Notes: generated by a model not told the origin, from the letters alone. A stretch of DNA of 64,000 bases from Undibacterium sp. 5I1 (GCF_034314085.1 NZ_JAVIWI010000001.1:2294001-2358000), one strand, 5' to 3'; shown: positions 9,797-21,037, counted from the stretch's first letter. Translations and numbers: made by a program.

Positions 9797-12718
9797 TTAC
9801 AAAGTACGGGCAATTTCCTGAATTTCAAAAATTTCCAACTGATCGCCAACTTCGATCTCGTTGTAATTCTTCAGAGACAGTCCACACTCCATACCTGCAC
9901 GAACTTCTTTTGCATCATCTTTGTAGCGCTTCAGAGAATCAAGTTCGCCAGTCCAAGTAACAACATTGTTGCGCAGCAAACGTACAGAAGAAGTGCGTTT
10001 GATCACACCATCGATGACCAGACAACCAGCAATCGCGCCGACTTTGCTTACCAGGAAGACTTGTTTGACCTCGACCATACCAATAATGGTCTCACGCTTC
10101 TCCGGAGCCAACATGCCGGACAACGCTGCTTTAACTTCATCAACAGCATCATAAATGATGTTGTAGTAGCGAATATCAACACCGTTAGATTCGGCCAACT
10201 TGCGGGCAGAAGCATCAGCACGCGTATTAAAGCCAATAATAACGGCCTTGGAAGCTACCGCCAAATTGACGTCAGACTCTGAAATTCCACCGACTGCTGC
10301 ATGTACAACTTGCACACGAACTTCGTTGGTAGACAGTTTCTGCAATGATTGAACCAAAGCCTCTTGCGAACCTTGTACATCGGTCTTGACGATAATAGGC
10401 AGATTTTTGACTTCTCCCTCGCCCATGTTTTCGAACATATTTTCGAGCTTGGCCGCTTGCTGTTTGGCCAGCTTAACGTCACGGAACTTGCCTTGACGGA
10501 ACAGAGCAATTTCACGTGCTTTGCGCTCATCAGTCATGACCATGACTTCTTCACCAGCGACAGGCACTTCGGTCAAACCTTGAATTTCTACTGGAATCGA
10601 AGGGCCAGCCTCAGAAATGTTTTTACCATTTTCATCCAACATGGCACGTACGCGACCATAAGAAGAACCCGCCAGCACAACGTCACCACGCTTCAAAGTA
10701 CCGGACTGAACCAAGATCGTTGCAACAGTACCGCGACCTTTATCCAGACGAGCCTCAACAACCAAACCTTTAGCCGGTGCATCTTTTGGCGCTTTTAATT
10801 CCAGAACTTCAGCTTGCAACAAAACTTGTTCGAGCAAAGCATCGATACCCAAGCCAGTTTTTGCCGAAACCTGAACAAATGGAGAATCACCACCATACTC
10901 TTCTGGCACAACACTTTCAGCGATCAATTCTTGTGAGACGCGGTCAGGATTTGCTCCTGGCTTATCAATCTTGTTGATAGCGACGACCAAAGGCACGCCA
11001 GCAGCTTTTGCATGGGCAATCGCTTCTTTAGTTTGTGGCATAACACCATCATCAGCTGCAACAACAAGAATAACGATATCTGTCGCTTTAGCACCGCGCG
11101 CGCGCATTGCTGTAAAAGCTTCATGACCCGGAGTATCAAGGAAAGTAATCATGCCACGCGGTGTTTCAACGTGGTAAGCGCCAATATGCTGGGTAATACC
11201 GCCAGCCTCGCCCGACGCCACTTTGGCACGACGAATATAATCCAGTAAAGAAGTTTTACCGTGATCGACGTGGCCCATTACCGTCACTACAGGGGCACGC
11301 GAGGTTAACTCATATTCTTCGTGATCAGCCGTATCCGTCAACATTGCTTCTGGATCATCCAGTTTTGCAGCAAAAGCTTTGTGACCCATTTCTTCAACCA
11401 GAATCATGGCTGTTTCTTGATCCAGCACCTGATTGATAGTGCACATCTGACCCAATTTCATCAAATGCTTAATAACTTCAGAAGCTTTTACGGCCATCTT
11501 GTGTGCTAACTCTGCGACAGTGATGGTTTCTGGAACGTACACGTCTTTAACAATTGCCTCTACTGGCGCCTGGAAATTAGTATCGCGACCATCTTGCTGA
11601 TGTGAACGACGTCCTTTAGGACCGCCCTTCCAACCATCACGTCCACCAGACGTATCACCACGAGTTTTGATACCAGCACCACGCTTTTTAGCGTCGTCTT
11701 GCCATGTGGAAGAAACATTAGCCGACTTAATGGATTTTTTATCCACCGCGACCACTGGTTTCTTCTCATCTTTTTTCTCAGTAGCTGGTTTCTTCTCTGC
11801 GATCTTCTTATCGGAAGGTTTGTGCAGTGTACCTTCGGCCACTTTAGGAGCAACCACAGGCTCAGGGGCTTTGGCAGGACGACGAGCAGCACTCATCATT
11901 TCTTTAATTTGCGCAACCTCATCCGCTACTTTTTTACGAGCGACTTCTGTAACGGCAGCACGTTCTGCCGCTTCTTTTGCCTCTGTAACGATTTTCTTCT
12001 TCGCTTCATCAGCTGAATGACGTTTTTTATCATCATCTGAAGACGATACAACTGGAGCTGCTGCAGCTACAGGAGCGGCTTGCACAGAAACACTAGCGGC
12101 AGATGGCGCATGCACTACTTCTGCTTTCGCACTATTGTTGAGTGCCGCAGCAGCGACTGCCGCTTGTTCTGCTCTCAACTTATCTGCTTCCACCTTAGCC
12201 TCATTAGCGGCAGCTAGTTCAGCTTTGCGCAAAGCTTGAGCCTGTATTTCTTTTTCAGCTTCCAGCTTGGCAAGATGTTCTTGCTTTTGAATCAACTCTG
12301 CCTCTTGACGCATGATCAATTCAGCTTCTTTGCGCGCTTCTTCCTCATGACGCGCAACATCTACCGGATCAACCACCATCGCTGCAGGGCTAGTCTGATC
12401 TTCTGCGGCAGCTTCATCACGCTTCACGAAAGTACGCTTTTTACGAACTTCAACTTGAATCGTACGCGACTTACCAGTTGCATCTGCTTGCTTGATTTCA
12501 GTCGTTTCTTTGCGGGTCAGCGTGATTTTTTTCTTATCTGCATCCGCAGCCACACCATGAGAGCGACGCAGATGCTCCAGCAATCGATCTTTATCTTCTT
12601 TTGACAGCGCGTCGGACGTCGAGCTTTTACTGACGCCTGCGTCACGCAATTGCGTTAGCAGCAAATCCGCTGACATCTTCAGCTCTGTGGCAAATTGGGC
12701 TACATTGTTACTCGCCAT
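9797..12718 (-). CDS. infB: translation initiation factor IF-2
   Basis: 973 aa. An IF2_N module (residues 1-55) is followed by a second N-terminal module and a long Ala/Lys/Glu-rich linker (about 105-385) typical of betaproteobacteria. A further IF2_N-like module lies near 393-445. The G domain starts with GHVDHGKT at 482-489, then DTPGHEAF and NKID. Domains II, III and the fMet-tRNA-binding C2 domain complete it. IF-2 brings fMet-tRNA to the 30S complex. It lies between nusA and rbfA, so termination/antitermination and translation factors share one transcript. Confidence 0.98.
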   Translation of the reverse strand: MASNNVAQFATELKMSADLLLTQLRDAGVSKSSTSDALSKEDKDRLLEHLRRSHGVAADADKKKITLTRKETTEIKQADATGKSRTIQVEVRKKRTFVKRDEAAAEDQTSPAAMVVDPVDVARHEEEARKEAELIMRQEAELIQKQEHLAKLEAEKEIQAQALRKAELAAANEAKVEADKLRAEQAAVAAAALNNSAKAEVVHAPSAASVSVQAAPVAAAAPVVSSSDDDKKRHSADEAKKKIVTEAKEAAERAAVTEVARKKVADEVAQIKEMMSAARRPAKAPEPVVAPKVAEGTLHKPSDKKIAEKKPATEKKDEKKPVVAVDKKSIKSANVSSTWQDDAKKRGAGIKTRGDTSGGRDGWKGGPKGRRSHQQDGRDTNFQAPVEAIVKDVYVPETITVAELAHKMAVKASEVIKHLMKLGQMCTINQVLDQETAMILVEEMGHKAFAAKLDDPEAMLTDTADHEEYELTSRAPVVTVMGHVDHGKTSLLDYIRRAKVASGEAGGITQHIGAYHVETPRGMITFLDTPGHEAFTAMRARGAKATDIVILVVAADDGVMPQTKEAIAHAKAAGVPLVVAINKIDKPGANPDRVSQELIAESVVPEEYGGDSPFVQVSAKTGLGIDALLEQVLLQAEVLELKAPKDAPAKGLVVEARLDKGRGTVATILVQSGTLKRGDVVLAGSSYGRVRAMLDENGKNISEAGPSIPVEIQGLTEVPVAGEEVMVMTDERKAREIALFRQGKFRDVKLAKQQAAKLENMFENMGEGEVKNLPIIVKTDVQGSQEALVQSLQKLSTNEVRVQVVHAAVGGISESDVNLAVASKAVIIGFNTRADASARKLAESNGVDIRYYNIIYDAVDEVKAALSGMLAPEKRETIIGMVEVKQVFLVSKVGAIAGCLVIDGVIKRTSSVRLLRNNVVTWTGELDSLKRYKDDAKEVRAGMECGLSLKNYNEIEVGDQLEIFEIQEIARTL

Positions 12719-12776
12719 TCAGTCCTCTTTTTCTATGTGCGCCTGATAAAACGCTTAAATGATTATTAACTCGGAA

Positions 12777-14336
12777 TTATTGTGCTTCTACGAGTTTCCA
12801 TGCTGAAGCTAACAAAGCCTTGGCATGATCATCATATTTAGCGTCGATGAGCTTCATCTCATCATCAGTCACGTCTTCAAATGCATCTTTAATTAATTGG
12901 CGCGCACGTTCGGCTGACAGCGCCAAAATCGCTCCAAATTCGTCATACGCCAGACCACCAAAAGCCTGTAGTGTCTTAATGCCTGCTAAACCCAGCTTGC
13001 CAGCAGTTACACGGCTCATACCTTCCAGGTTGATCAAAGCATCCTCGACACCATCAACACCTTCTTCGGAAGCGATCGCCTCCGTGAGCAATGCATCTCT
13101 AGCGCGGTTGCGCAACTCATTTACCGTATCTTCATCGAAGGCTTCAATTTCCAGCATTTCACTGATAGGTACGTAAGCTATTTCTTCCAAACTAGCGAAA
13201 CCTTCATCAACCAAGATATCTGCAACCTCTTGATCAACGTCTAGCTTCTCCATAAACAAAGCACGAACACCAGCAGTTTCTTGCTCTGCTTTACTAGCGG
13301 ATTCTTCCGCCGTCATAATATTAATTTGCCAGCCAGTTAATTCAGCTGCCAAACGAACGTTTTGACCACTACGACCAATGGCAATCGCCAGATTTTCATC
13401 ATCAACAACAACGTCCATACCATGCTTTTCTTCATCTACCATGATAGAAGAAACATTGGCAGGAGCAAGAGCACCGATAACAAATTGAGCCGGATCTTCT
13501 GACCAAAGTACGATATCAACGCGTTCGCCGCCCAACTCACCAGTTACCGCCTGAACGCGCGAACCACGCATACCAACACAGGTGCCGATAGGATCAATAC
13601 GTTTATCGCTGGTATAAACTGCGATTTTGGCGCGTATACCGGGATCACGTGCGGCAGATTTGATAACCAACGAACCTTGCTCAATTTCTGGCACTTCCAA
13701 CTCGAACAACTTCATGATGAATTCTGGTGCGGTCCGAGACAAAATAACTTGTGGGCCACGCGCGTTACGATCGATACGCAAAATATATGCACGAACACGA
13801 TCACCAACACGCAAATTCTCTTTAGGAATCATCTGATCTCGTGGCAAGCGTGCTTCAATCTTGCCAGACTCAACAACGGCCTCACCACGCTCCATGCGCT
13901 TGATCGTGCCAGTCACCAGGGAATCGCCGCGCTCAAGAAAATCAGCCAAAATTTGTTCACGCTCTGCGTCACGGATGCGTTGCAAAACAACTTGCTTAGT
14001 ATCTTGCGCGAAACGACGACCCAACTCTACTGACTCAATCGGCTCTTCGATGTATTCATCGACTTCGATATCTTGATATTGCTCAACAGCCTCGAAATGC
14101 AAAATTTCCTGATCAGGCAATTGCAAACCTGCATCATCAGGCACTACGCGCCAGCGGCGATAGGATTTATATTCGCCTGTATCACGATCAATTTCTACGC
14201 GAATATCGACTTCACCTTCATAGCGCTTCTTTGTGGCCTGAGCCAAAGCATGCTCCAACGCAGCAAAAACGATATCTTCATCAACGTTTTTCTCACGCGC
14301 CAGCACATCAACCAATAATAAAACTTCGCGACTCAT
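12777..14336 (-). CDS. nusA: transcription termination/antitermination factor NusA
   Basis: 519 aa with the full proteobacterial layout: RNA-polymerase-binding N-terminal domain (1-125), S1 domain (about 135-200), two KH domains (about 230-350, with [10 protein letters not shown] and [12 protein letters not shown]) and two C-terminal acidic repeats (about 365-515, [12 protein letters not shown] and [17 protein letters not shown]). NusA slows RNA polymerase, aids hairpin termination and joins antitermination complexes. Its ATG overlaps the rimP stop by 4 bases, so the two are translationally coupled. See the leader hairpin at 14869-14892 for likely autoregulation. Confidence 0.98.
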   Translation of the reverse strand: MSREVLLLVDVLAREKNVDEDIVFAALEHALAQATKKRYEGEVDIRVEIDRDTGEYKSYRRWRVVPDDAGLQLPDQEILHFEAVEQYQDIEVDEYIEEPIESVELGRRFAQDTKQVVLQRIRDAEREQILADFLERGDSLVTGTIKRMERGEAVVESGKIEARLPRDQMIPKENLRVGDRVRAYILRIDRNARGPQVILSRTAPEFIMKLFELEVPEIEQGSLVIKSAARDPGIRAKIAVYTSDKRIDPIGTCVGMRGSRVQAVTGELGGERVDIVLWSEDPAQFVIGALAPANVSSIMVDEEKHGMDVVVDDENLAIAIGRSGQNVRLAAELTGWQINIMTAEESASKAEQETAGVRALFMEKLDVDQEVADILVDEGFASLEEIAYVPISEMLEIEAFDEDTVNELRNRARDALLTEAIASEEGVDGVEDALINLEGMSRVTAGKLGLAGIKTLQAFGGLAYDEFGAILALSAERARQLIKDAFEDVTDDEMKLIDAKYDDHAKALLASAWKLVEAQ

Positions 14337-14818
14337 GCTTTGCGGCTCCTAAAATCTACTTGCGGCACCAAACGTGCCTTATCCAAATCGGCAAGCGTGA
14401 ACTCCAGCATTGCCGCACCGTCTTTACCTTCAAATTCCAACTTCAGCTTGTCACCTTGAGGCTCATGCAAAACACCTTCAAATGTTTTGCGATTCTGCGC
14501 ACCAGGCATTGGCAAACGCAACTTAATAGTCGCTTTTTCGCCAACAAACCTGACGAAATCAGTCAATTTCATCAACGGCCTATCAAGACCAGGAGAAGAA
14601 ACTTCCAACCTCTCGTAATTCATATTCTCAACCGTTAATACATGTGACAGTTGGTGGCTGACCTTCTCACAGTCTTCAACCGTGATATTGCCCTTCTCTG
14701 CGTCTGTCGGCAAAAAGTCAATATAAACTCGAAATAAGCCACGATCTGCCCGTTCAAAATCAACCAGATCGTATCCGGTGCCATTGACGGTCTTTTCTAT
14801 CAATTCCAACAACTGCAA
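14333..14818 (-). CDS. rimP: ribosome maturation factor RimP
   Basis: 161 aa from a TTG start at 14818. That start is chosen because GGAG (14826-14829) lies 7 bases upstream and the product then begins (M)[10 protein letters not shown], as in homologues. A longer frame from 14857 lacks both features. The N-terminal domain carries [18 protein letters not shown], the middle SSPGLDRPL, and the C-terminal SH3-like domain [12 protein letters not shown]. RimP acts early in 30S assembly. First gene of the nusA operon. A TTG start on the first gene may help keep its expression low. Confidence 0.95.
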   Translation of the reverse strand: MQLLELIEKTVNGTGYDLVDFERADRGLFRVYIDFLPTDAEKGNITVEDCEKVSHQLSHVLTVENMNYERLEVSSPGLDRPLMKLTDFVRFVGEKATIKLRLPMPGAQNRKTFEGVLHEPQGDKLKLEFEGKDGAAMLEFTLADLDKARLVPQVDFRSRKA

Positions 14819-14868
14819 GAGTATTCTCCGAAAAATGCTTAATTTGTCTAGCAACAAACTGCTTCGCC

Positions 14869-14892
14869 AAAAAAAAATGGGCTACTGCCCAT
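14869..14892 (-). terminator. terminator hairpin in the rimP-nusA leader / after rluB
   Basis: GATGGGC and GCCCAT form a short GC-rich stem (14887-14892 with 14877-14882) with a TACT-type loop. On the minus strand it is followed by nine T (14877-14869). It lies downstream of rluB and also downstream of the promoter at 14950-14978, so it can both end rluB transcripts and act as an attenuator before rimP-nusA. Confidence 0.75.
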
Positions 14893-14949
14893 CGTTTTTA
14901 GAACGCCCCATTATCCCAACCTATGGAGGCAAAATCTGCTAACTGCAAG

Positions 14950-14978
14950 ATTATAAACGATTATTTACTCTATCGCAA
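14950..14978 (-). promoter_or_regulatory. sigma-70-type promoter for rimP-nusA-infB
   Basis: On the minus strand TTGCGA (14978-14973) and TATAAT (14955-14950) are separated by 17 bases. Transcription would start near 14943, about 125 bases before rimP, and would pass through the terminator hairpin at 14892-14869. Confidence 0.7.
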
Positions 14979-15025
14979 TGGACGAACAGAGCAAAATTAG
15001 GTGTATTACATAGCAACAAGCAACA

Positions 15026-16714
15026 TCAAACACCTTTAGAGCGTCTGCGAGCAGCAATCCCCTGACCTATAGCCTGACCACTTCCTCGCGCTGTACCACC
15101 ACGTCGCTGCTGGCCAGCATCTGGAAATCCTAGCGCTGTCTGCATTGGATCTGGCTGACGACTACGCTTTTTACCTTCTGCGTCATTCCGCCCGGGACCT
15201 CCACTATTACGAGTGCCACCAAACTCAGGGCGCGGCGCGTTAAATCGACCTTGTGGCTTATCGAAAGGATTGACAGGACGACCCGGTGCCTTGTTACCAT
15301 TTGGACGTGCCGCGAATTCTTTACCAGCGGGCTTATCACCACCGGCTTTTTCCAAGCCACTGATTTTCAGTAAGCTACGGACTGCATCTTCTTCCAGCTC
15401 ATCCCAACGACCACGCTTTAAACCTGCGGGCAAAGTCATTACACCGTAACGAGTACGAATCAGACGCGACACCGTCAAACCTACAGCCTCAAACATACGA
15501 CGCACCTCGCGATTACGCCCCTCACCGATGACAACGCGATACCACTTATTTACACCTTCGCCACCGCCATCCATAATTTTGGAGAATTGTGCTAAACCAT
15601 CTTCAAGCTCGACACCAGCGAGCAGCTTTTGGCGCATTCCTTCTTCCAAGTCACCTAAAGTGCGCACAGCATATTCGCGCTCAATACCGTAGCGTGGATG
15701 CATAAGCCGATTCGCCAAATCACCAGAGGTCGTGAATAACAACAAACCTTCCGTGTTGTAATCAAGACGCCCTACCGCCAGCCACTTACCGACCTTCATT
15801 TGCGGCAAACTGGCGAATACGGATTGACGCCCCTCCGGATCACTCATACTTACAATTTCACCCGCCGGCTTGTGGTAAACCAAGACACGAGGTGGTTTTT
15901 TACTAATTTTGCGTTGAATTGGTTTACCGTTAATCCGAACCTGATCAGTTGGAAGAATACGTTGACCGATATGTGCAGGCTCACCATTCACAGATACGCG
16001 TCCAGCAACAATCAAATCCTCCATATCACGACGTGAACCAAGGCCAGCTTCAGCCAGAACTTTATGCAATTTTGGAGCATCATCATCCGCAGTAAGATCA
16101 CGTCTCACTACTTTACTTGTACGCCCCCTACCTTTGTCTTGCCCAGCATCTGCAGCAACGTCGAATGCTTCCGATGTAACAAATGAAAAAACATCATCTG
16201 CGCTGTTGGCGGCGGGACGACTTGCAGGACGAACACCACGCGCCTGACTTGGGTGACGACCTTTATTTAATCCGTTACCGGAGCTATTTCCTGCACCACC
16301 ATTAGGGCCAGCAGAGCGATTGCCAAATTGCTCTTCACGCGATGGGCGCGCTGCACGATTGCCGCTTTGCTCATCCCGTGGCGTGCGTGGTGCGCGATTT
16401 TCGCTATGCCCCTCGCGCGACAGTCTTGCTGGACGCGGCTCACGCGAACCAGCATCAGTACGCTGTACTCGATCACCCTGTGGGCGAACTGCTCTTGGTT
16501 TTCGCTTTTCAACACCGATTTCAGCACCTGGCATATCAACTACGGCAGTCACAACGCCCTCAACCGCACCACTATCTGCCGCATCAGCTTTCGGCCGGGA
16601 TCGGCGCATATTGCGCGGCCCACGCACACCGCGCTTTACTGGCTTTTGCGCATTATCATCACCACCTTCAGCAGATGCATTCGGTTTAATATCGTCTGGA
16701 TTATTTGTATTCAT
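15026..16714 (-). CDS. rluB: 23S rRNA pseudouridine(2605) synthase RluB, long form
   Basis: 562 aa, roughly twice the catalytic core length because of low-complexity ends, as in other Burkholderiales. Residues 1-205 are Arg/Pro/Gly/Asn-rich. The S4 RNA-binding domain follows ([21 protein letters not shown], about 214-260). The RsuA-family catalytic domain (about 280-460) carries [14 protein letters not shown] with the nucleophile Asp. The last 100 residues are again Gly/Arg/Asn-rich. It modifies the peptidyl-transferase region of 23S rRNA. It lies 8 bp after scpB, so the two are cotranscribed. RluE/RluF-type specificity cannot be fully excluded. Confidence 0.92.
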   Translation of the reverse strand: MNTNNPDDIKPNASAEGGDDNAQKPVKRGVRGPRNMRRSRPKADAADSGAVEGVVTAVVDMPGAEIGVEKRKPRAVRPQGDRVQRTDAGSREPRPARLSREGHSENRAPRTPRDEQSGNRAARPSREEQFGNRSAGPNGGAGNSSGNGLNKGRHPSQARGVRPASRPAANSADDVFSFVTSEAFDVAADAGQDKGRGRTSKVVRRDLTADDDAPKLHKVLAEAGLGSRRDMEDLIVAGRVSVNGEPAHIGQRILPTDQVRINGKPIQRKISKKPPRVLVYHKPAGEIVSMSDPEGRQSVFASLPQMKVGKWLAVGRLDYNTEGLLLFTTSGDLANRLMHPRYGIEREYAVRTLGDLEEGMRQKLLAGVELEDGLAQFSKIMDGGGEGVNKWYRVVIGEGRNREVRRMFEAVGLTVSRLIRTRYGVMTLPAGLKRGRWDELEEDAVRSLLKISGLEKAGGDKPAGKEFAARPNGNKAPGRPVNPFDKPQGRFNAPRPEFGGTRNSGGPGRNDAEGKKRSRQPDPMQTALGFPDAGQQRRGGTARGSGQAIGQGIAARRRSKGV

Positions 16715-16722
16715 TAGTCTAT

Positions 16723-17625
16723 TTAATTTAGGCTTGGGGGCGGGATCGATGACGCAGCATCTGGTTTAGTTTCTGATGCCAGCTCATGATTCGATGTTTC
16801 AACCGCCACATCTGAGCCTTGAGCAAAGTCGCTGTCAATATTACTTATTTCATTTTCTGGCTTGGATGTCAGCGCAGTATCAGCTACGGCGACTTCAGCC
16901 AGACTTTTTACTTCCTCTAGATCACTAGCATCGCCAGCGCTGCTAACTTCATTTTCAATCTCGTGAGCCTTTGCCCCCACAGAAACAACCTCAGTTATTT
17001 CAATACCAGCCAAAGCAGATAACTCTTGCTCTGCAAACATACCGGTTCCGAGGGCATCCAATTCCGGCGCACTCACATCAGATACATCATCTTTTTTTAC
17101 TTGCTGCAAAGGAGGCAGTTGATCCAAGGAAGATAAACCCAAATCATCCAAAAATTGCTTGGTAGTCGCAAACAAACCCGGTCGTCCAGGAACATCGCGG
17201 TGGCCAATAGCTTCAATCCAACCACGATCCTCTAAAGTTTTAATCATCTGAGAAGCAACCGTGACACCGCGTATTTCCTCAATATCTCCGCGAGTAACTG
17301 GCTGTCTGTACGCAATAATGGCAAGCGTTTCCAAGGTGGCCCGTGAATATTTTGGCGGCTTTTCAGGATTCAACCTGTCGATATAAGCACGCATTTCTGG
17401 ACGGCTTTGGAAGCGCCATCCGGTCGACAATCCGACTAACTCAATACCCTTATCGGACCAATCAACACGCAAATCTTCCAGCATGGATTTAATGGTGTCG
17501 GCACCAACAATTTCGCTTGATTCATCACTATCCTGAAACAGCTTCCTCATCGTATTGACGGTAAGCGGCTCATGCGCACATAGCAATGCGGTTTCGAGGA
17601 CTCGCTTGGCCTCAGCAGTATTCAT
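16723..17625 (-). CDS. scpB: chromosome segregation and condensation protein ScpB
   Basis: 300 aa. The two winged-helix domains fill residues 1-175 ([13 protein letters not shown], then [29 protein letters not shown], the family signature). The remaining 125 residues are an acidic, Ser/Ala-rich tail that is probably disordered. ScpB dimers join ScpA and SMC in the condensin that compacts and separates chromosomes. Usual gene order scpB-rluB. The start at 17625 gives the conserved N-terminus. Confidence 0.95.
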   Translation of the reverse strand: MNTAEAKRVLETALLCAHEPLTVNTMRKLFQDSDESSEIVGADTIKSMLEDLRVDWSDKGIELVGLSTGWRFQSRPEMRAYIDRLNPEKPPKYSRATLETLAIIAYRQPVTRGDIEEIRGVTVASQMIKTLEDRGWIEAIGHRDVPGRPGLFATTKQFLDDLGLSSLDQLPPLQQVKKDDVSDVSAPELDALGTGMFAEQELSALAGIEITEVVSVGAKAHEIENEVSSAGDASDLEEVKSLAEVAVADTALTSKPENEISNIDSDFAQGSDVAVETSNHELASETKPDAASSIPPPSLN

Positions 17626-17956
17626 GCAAACTCTTTAGCACATTGATTGGTTGATCTAATTAAGTATGGAACGGCACTGAAAGAACTTCTTCAGCCAAAA
17701 CCGATTCTGTAATTTTGCTGCACTTTAGGGCAGCGCATGCCATCTAGGCGGATACTTACTGTCTGACATCAACCAAAGTCAACACATTTGGTTATGCATT
17801 AATTGTGTTAATTAACTCATCAACTAAATCGACAATCGCCGAACAATTGCCGCTTGTTTGAGCGTAGCGCAGTTGATTAGAATTTCATCAATTGCGCTGA
17901 TATCGGATTGTAGTCCAGAAATTCCGCACAAATCAAAAAATAATTACTGAGCCAAT

Positions 17957-17986
17957 AAAAAAGCCACGCGAATACGTGGCTTTTTT
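17957..17986 (-). terminator. terminator, probably the original end of the tRNA-fMet transcript
   Basis: AAAAAAGCCACG (17957-17968) pairs with CGTGGCTTTTTT (17975-17986). It is 9 bases beyond the tRNA 3' fragment at 17996-18043, on the side where the undisrupted tRNA gene would have ended, so it is probably the chromosomal terminator separated from its tRNA by the island. Confidence 0.75.
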
Positions 17987-17995
17987 GTTTAATTC

Positions 17996-18043
<48 letters not shown>

Positions 18044-18134
18044 AAAACTAGAGGGGCTTAAAACAAGAATATTCAATAAAATCAACGGCATGCCATACCC
18101 TGACTTACCGCATTATACCGGAATTTACTCACTC

Positions 18135-18155
18135 AAGTGCAGCAAATTTGCAGCA
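18135..18155. repeat. putative integrase arm-site repeat, left end
   Basis: AAGTGCAGCAAATTTGCAGC(A), matching 31655-31675 at 20 of 21 positions in the same orientation. A CCGG/ATTT block 16-17 bases before it is also shared. Copies near both attachment sites suit integrase arm-binding sites. Confidence 0.5.
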
Positions 18156-18248
18156 GAAATTCCGCCGCCCGTCAGATCAAAGTAAATCCTGGTAACTGGT
18201 GCCTATACGTTTAGCAGTCATGTGATTGCTAACAACGAAACCATTCCC

Positions 18249-18524
18249 ATGGAAGCACTTCTTTCCCCTAAAACCTTAGCAGCAGCACTAGGCATTGCCG
18301 AACAAACGATTTATAACCGTCACGCCACAGGTGGAGACTTACCTCCCGTCGTCAAACTAGGTCGCTTACTCCGCTTCCGACCAGCCGATGTACAACACTG
18401 GTTGAACCAGAAGCAGCAAGCAACGGCACCTTTAACAGCAGCTTCACCATCGCAAGCATCAAGTCCACGTCGTCGAGGCCGACCAACCAAGGCCGAACAA
18501 ATTATAGCTCGCCGCAAACTATGA
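18249..18524 (+). CDS. AlpA-like / excisionase-family DNA-binding protein
   Basis: 91 aa from ATG 18249 (a GTG at 18222 would add nine residues). A MerR/AlpA-type winged helix fills residues 1-55: LLSPKTLAAALGIAEQTIYN is the helix-turn-helix, followed by GDLPPVVKLGRLLRFRPADVQHWL, the wing and end typical of the HTH_17 family. The tail ends in an AT-hook-like RRRGRPTKAEQ. AlpA-type proteins activate or assist excision of integrative elements. Its place just inside the left attachment site supports a role in island excision or int control. Confidence 0.8.
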   Translation: MEALLSPKTLAAALGIAEQTIYNRHATGGDLPPVVKLGRLLRFRPADVQHWLNQKQQATAPLTAASPSQASSPRRRGRPTKAEQIIARRKL

Positions 18525-18582
18525 ATTTCTAACTTACTTGTCACTTTCCGCTCGTGTGTCGCTAATTCAATATCCTAAGGCA

Positions 18583-19726
18583 GGGCCGACCGAAGTCGGC
18601 CCCGTGAATCAACATTCATGCTAAACATCTAGCCTTCATCTACTTGTAGTACACGGAGTACTCGCCAAAGCACCCCATGTCACATCACCTCCTGGTCGGT
18701 CGCCAAACCTTCCAGGCACATCATTTCACTTGTAAGGCTATATTATCCGGTGGTGTTTCCCAGTAGCAGATTCGCTAACTCGCCTCCACATGCCCATGCA
18801 GAGGAAAGCTCAACTATATTGACTGGTATCACCGCTTAACCATAGTGCATCCTTATTTTTTATATGCAGGTTTCCACCCTGAACAAAATAAGTATCCACG
18901 ACAGGTCACCCACTTAGACAAAACGACGATGAACAGCGCATAACGTGTGCGGCACGAAATCAAACAAACGTAGTTTTCAGCTACCGACGCTTTTGGGCGC
19001 CCGCGGATGGGAGAATGTCCCGAAGACCTCATCCTTGTTTATTTGTACGTCTACCTGGACTTTTACATCACACACTTTATGCACCTCTTGAAAGCCGGTG
19101 CCCTACGTGAGTTCCCTCAGCGTAGTTTCCGACTATTACACGCATAAGCTCTCTGCTACCCCGCCTTCCGGTGGTGGACTGTCTTCCCTGGACGACTCTC
19201 CAGGCGCCTTACGGCATTTTTTCAGACAGCGGCGACTTTCGTCCGCCGACATCACTCGTGTCAAGCACTCCCGTCCAGCTTGCGCTGGATCGTTCAGGAG
19301 GTCGAGGCTGGTTACTCGATTTTTCGTTTGCCAACCTACCGCATTTCGCCTCACGGCTTATAGCGGCGGTGTTTCTGGTGGTCGCACGAATTTCATAACA
19401 AACTTCACAATAGAGAGTGGGTCGAGAGAATTGCAGCTCTCCCGCCCATCATCGCTCGGCGAGCACCTTTACGTGCACCGAGCGGTACCGGCAACTGAAC
19501 TCTGGAATAGAGGTCAGCGCCTGACAAGTGAGACTGATGTGGGGTCGTTGGCGCGACCATCCCACAGCAGTAAGAAGTGAGAGTGTTGGCGCACCCGACG
19601 ACCTGCATCGTCTGGAACTATTTTCTTGGAGTCCTTACCTGTGTAGGTATCGGACTTCACTAAAAAGTGTAAAACCCAAAAAATCAAAATCAAAACAAAA
19701 AAAATAAAAATTCTTTGAATTTTTTG
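18583..19726 (+). ncRNA. candidate large structured non-coding RNA (about 1.1 kb)
   Basis: No credible protein is encoded here. The stretch is packed with compact perfect stem-loops: GGGCCGAC/GTCGGCCC with a CGAA loop (18583-18602), AGTAC/GTACT (18648-18662), CCTGGA/TCCAGG (19187-19204), CGGCG/CGCCG (19230-19248), TCCAGC/GCTGGA with a TTGC loop (19274-19289), CGCTCGG+GCAC/GTGC+CCGAGCG (19453-19484), GTGGG+GTCG/CGAC+CCCAC (19539-19565) and AGTCC+TACCT/AGGTA+GGACT with a GTGT loop (19630-19656). It ends with an AT hairpin and T-run (19706-19726) that could terminate a plus-strand transcript. Composition is more G+C-rich than the flanks. I cannot assign a known family. Strand and ends are inferred. 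Confidence 0.55.
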
Positions 19727-19739
19727 GGACATTCATTAG

Positions 19740-19767
19740 AGGTGTCCGGAATACATTCCGGACACCT
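19740..19767. repeat. 28-bp perfect palindrome
   Basis: AGGTGTCCGGAAT and its exact complement are separated by only two bases (AC). It lies between the candidate RNA and the 305-aa gene, 150 bases upstream of the latter. It may be an operator, a protein-binding end or a relic of a transposon end. No T-run follows. Confidence 0.7.
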
Positions 19768-19918
19768 AGGCCAAATGCGCCTTTCCGATGATTTGGACTG
19801 CACATAAATCTATCGTTATGGCGGCGTACTACTGTTCTAAATCAACGCCTAAAAAGCAGTTCTTGAAAAAGATAAGACCGATGTCTATACGCCTAATTAC
19901 TGTTTGAATGAACATCCT

Positions 19919-20836
19919 ATGCCTAAATCTAGTGAGAACGATACCTCAGTATTAGCGCAAATCCGGCTACCGCGCAGTCAGACACAAGCCATGCGTTTAC
20001 TACTCGATTACCTTAAAAGTAAGCATTATTTCTATCAAAGTGGCTGGATACGTATCGACAAATTACCTGCTTTTGCAATCGAGATGCATGCCAAAATTGG
20101 CATCGGTATGACGCGACATCAACGCGACTATGCGCGCAAACAAGGTCACTCTTGCGGCCATCTCGTCATCGTTAAACCGCTGGATCAGCGGCAGATTCAA
20201 GAGTTTGGCAAGGTTAATTTTTATGTGCTTTGGTCACAAGGCGAAGGTGAACTGGATGTTTTTCCAAAATATAAAGATGCAAGAAAACCATATCAACGCC
20301 TCTATTTTGAAACGGCAAAACGAACCGAACATGACGGCTGGGAGATCTCCCGTATTTATAAACTGACGCAGCTTGAACACCGCAAGCATGTAGCGAAGAA
20401 CAGCAAAGGCGAGATGTTAGTCGATGAGGATGGTCAAGAGATAATGAGTAGCGGCGGTCGACATTTGACATGGGTCATCAGTAAAGAATCCTTTAATGAA
20501 GCCAAAGCATTGGCGAATGAATTGATTGGGCGCTTTCTGAGTAGCCACAAAAAGCTCACTCCACAGGTGGCAAATTCCATCCTCATATGGTTAGCGTACC
20601 AGCAGAAACGGCCAGGATTTTATGGGATTAACCAACAGCGATATCAACTTAAATGCATGATTTGGTCTGCATTAAAGGCTGCTGAAAACAGAAGGGATGC
20701 CGATGATGTATCGGTACAAGTACTGTTTGATAGTATTTACACGGCGCTCAAAGTGTCGCCCCCAGATAATCCTGGGCGGTCTTTGGCTTGGTCTGAAGAG
20801 ACGATTGAGCAGTGGTTTCAGAACCAGCACGTCTGA
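19919..20836 (+). CDS. unrecognised 305-aa island protein
   Basis: Start taken at ATG 19919 (an in-frame TTG lies five codons upstream). It is hydrophilic, with no signal peptide or membrane segment. The N-terminal third has a helical region (RSQTQAMRLLLDYLKSKHYFYQSGWIRIDKLP) and a His/Arg-rich segment (GMTRHQRDYARKQGHSCGHL). The middle is beta-rich and carries VNFYVLWSQGEGELDVFPKY. The C-terminal third is helical. I do not recognise a family, and no nuclease, replication or helicase motif is evident. It follows the candidate structured RNA and the palindrome in the same orientation, which hints at a shared role. A plasmid/island replication or RNA-binding function is only a guess. Confidence 0.6.
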   Translation: MPKSSENDTSVLAQIRLPRSQTQAMRLLLDYLKSKHYFYQSGWIRIDKLPAFAIEMHAKIGIGMTRHQRDYARKQGHSCGHLVIVKPLDQRQIQEFGKVNFYVLWSQGEGELDVFPKYKDARKPYQRLYFETAKRTEHDGWEISRIYKLTQLEHRKHVAKNSKGEMLVDEDGQEIMSSGGRHLTWVISKESFNEAKALANELIGRFLSSHKKLTPQVANSILIWLAYQQKRPGFYGINQQRYQLKCMIWSALKAAENRRDADDVSVQVLFDSIYTALKVSPPDNPGRSLAWSEETIEQWFQNQHV

Positions 20837-21037
20837 TTATTTCTGCAAATGAATATGAATTAGCTTCGTAAAAAATCATGGTCTCTATTAGAGCTTTTAT
20901 TTAGATGGTTAATAAGTAATTAGCAAGAATAAATAAACACTTGTAAGTATTTGTAATAATTAGCTATATATAAATATTTTAATGATTAAATTAGCAATTC
21001 AAAAAGATAACTAATTACCCTAAAGATAATTATATCC

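Noticed and set aside
18780..18860. RNase P RNA suggested by GAGGAAAGCTC
   Set aside because: The rest of the RNase P core (for example ACAGAA and the paired 3' end) is absent.
19098..19580. A 160-codon frame on the plus strand inside the structured region
   Set aside because: Its composition (Ser/Arg/Pro-rich, no domain) and overlap with many perfect stems indicate an incidental frame in non-coding RNA.
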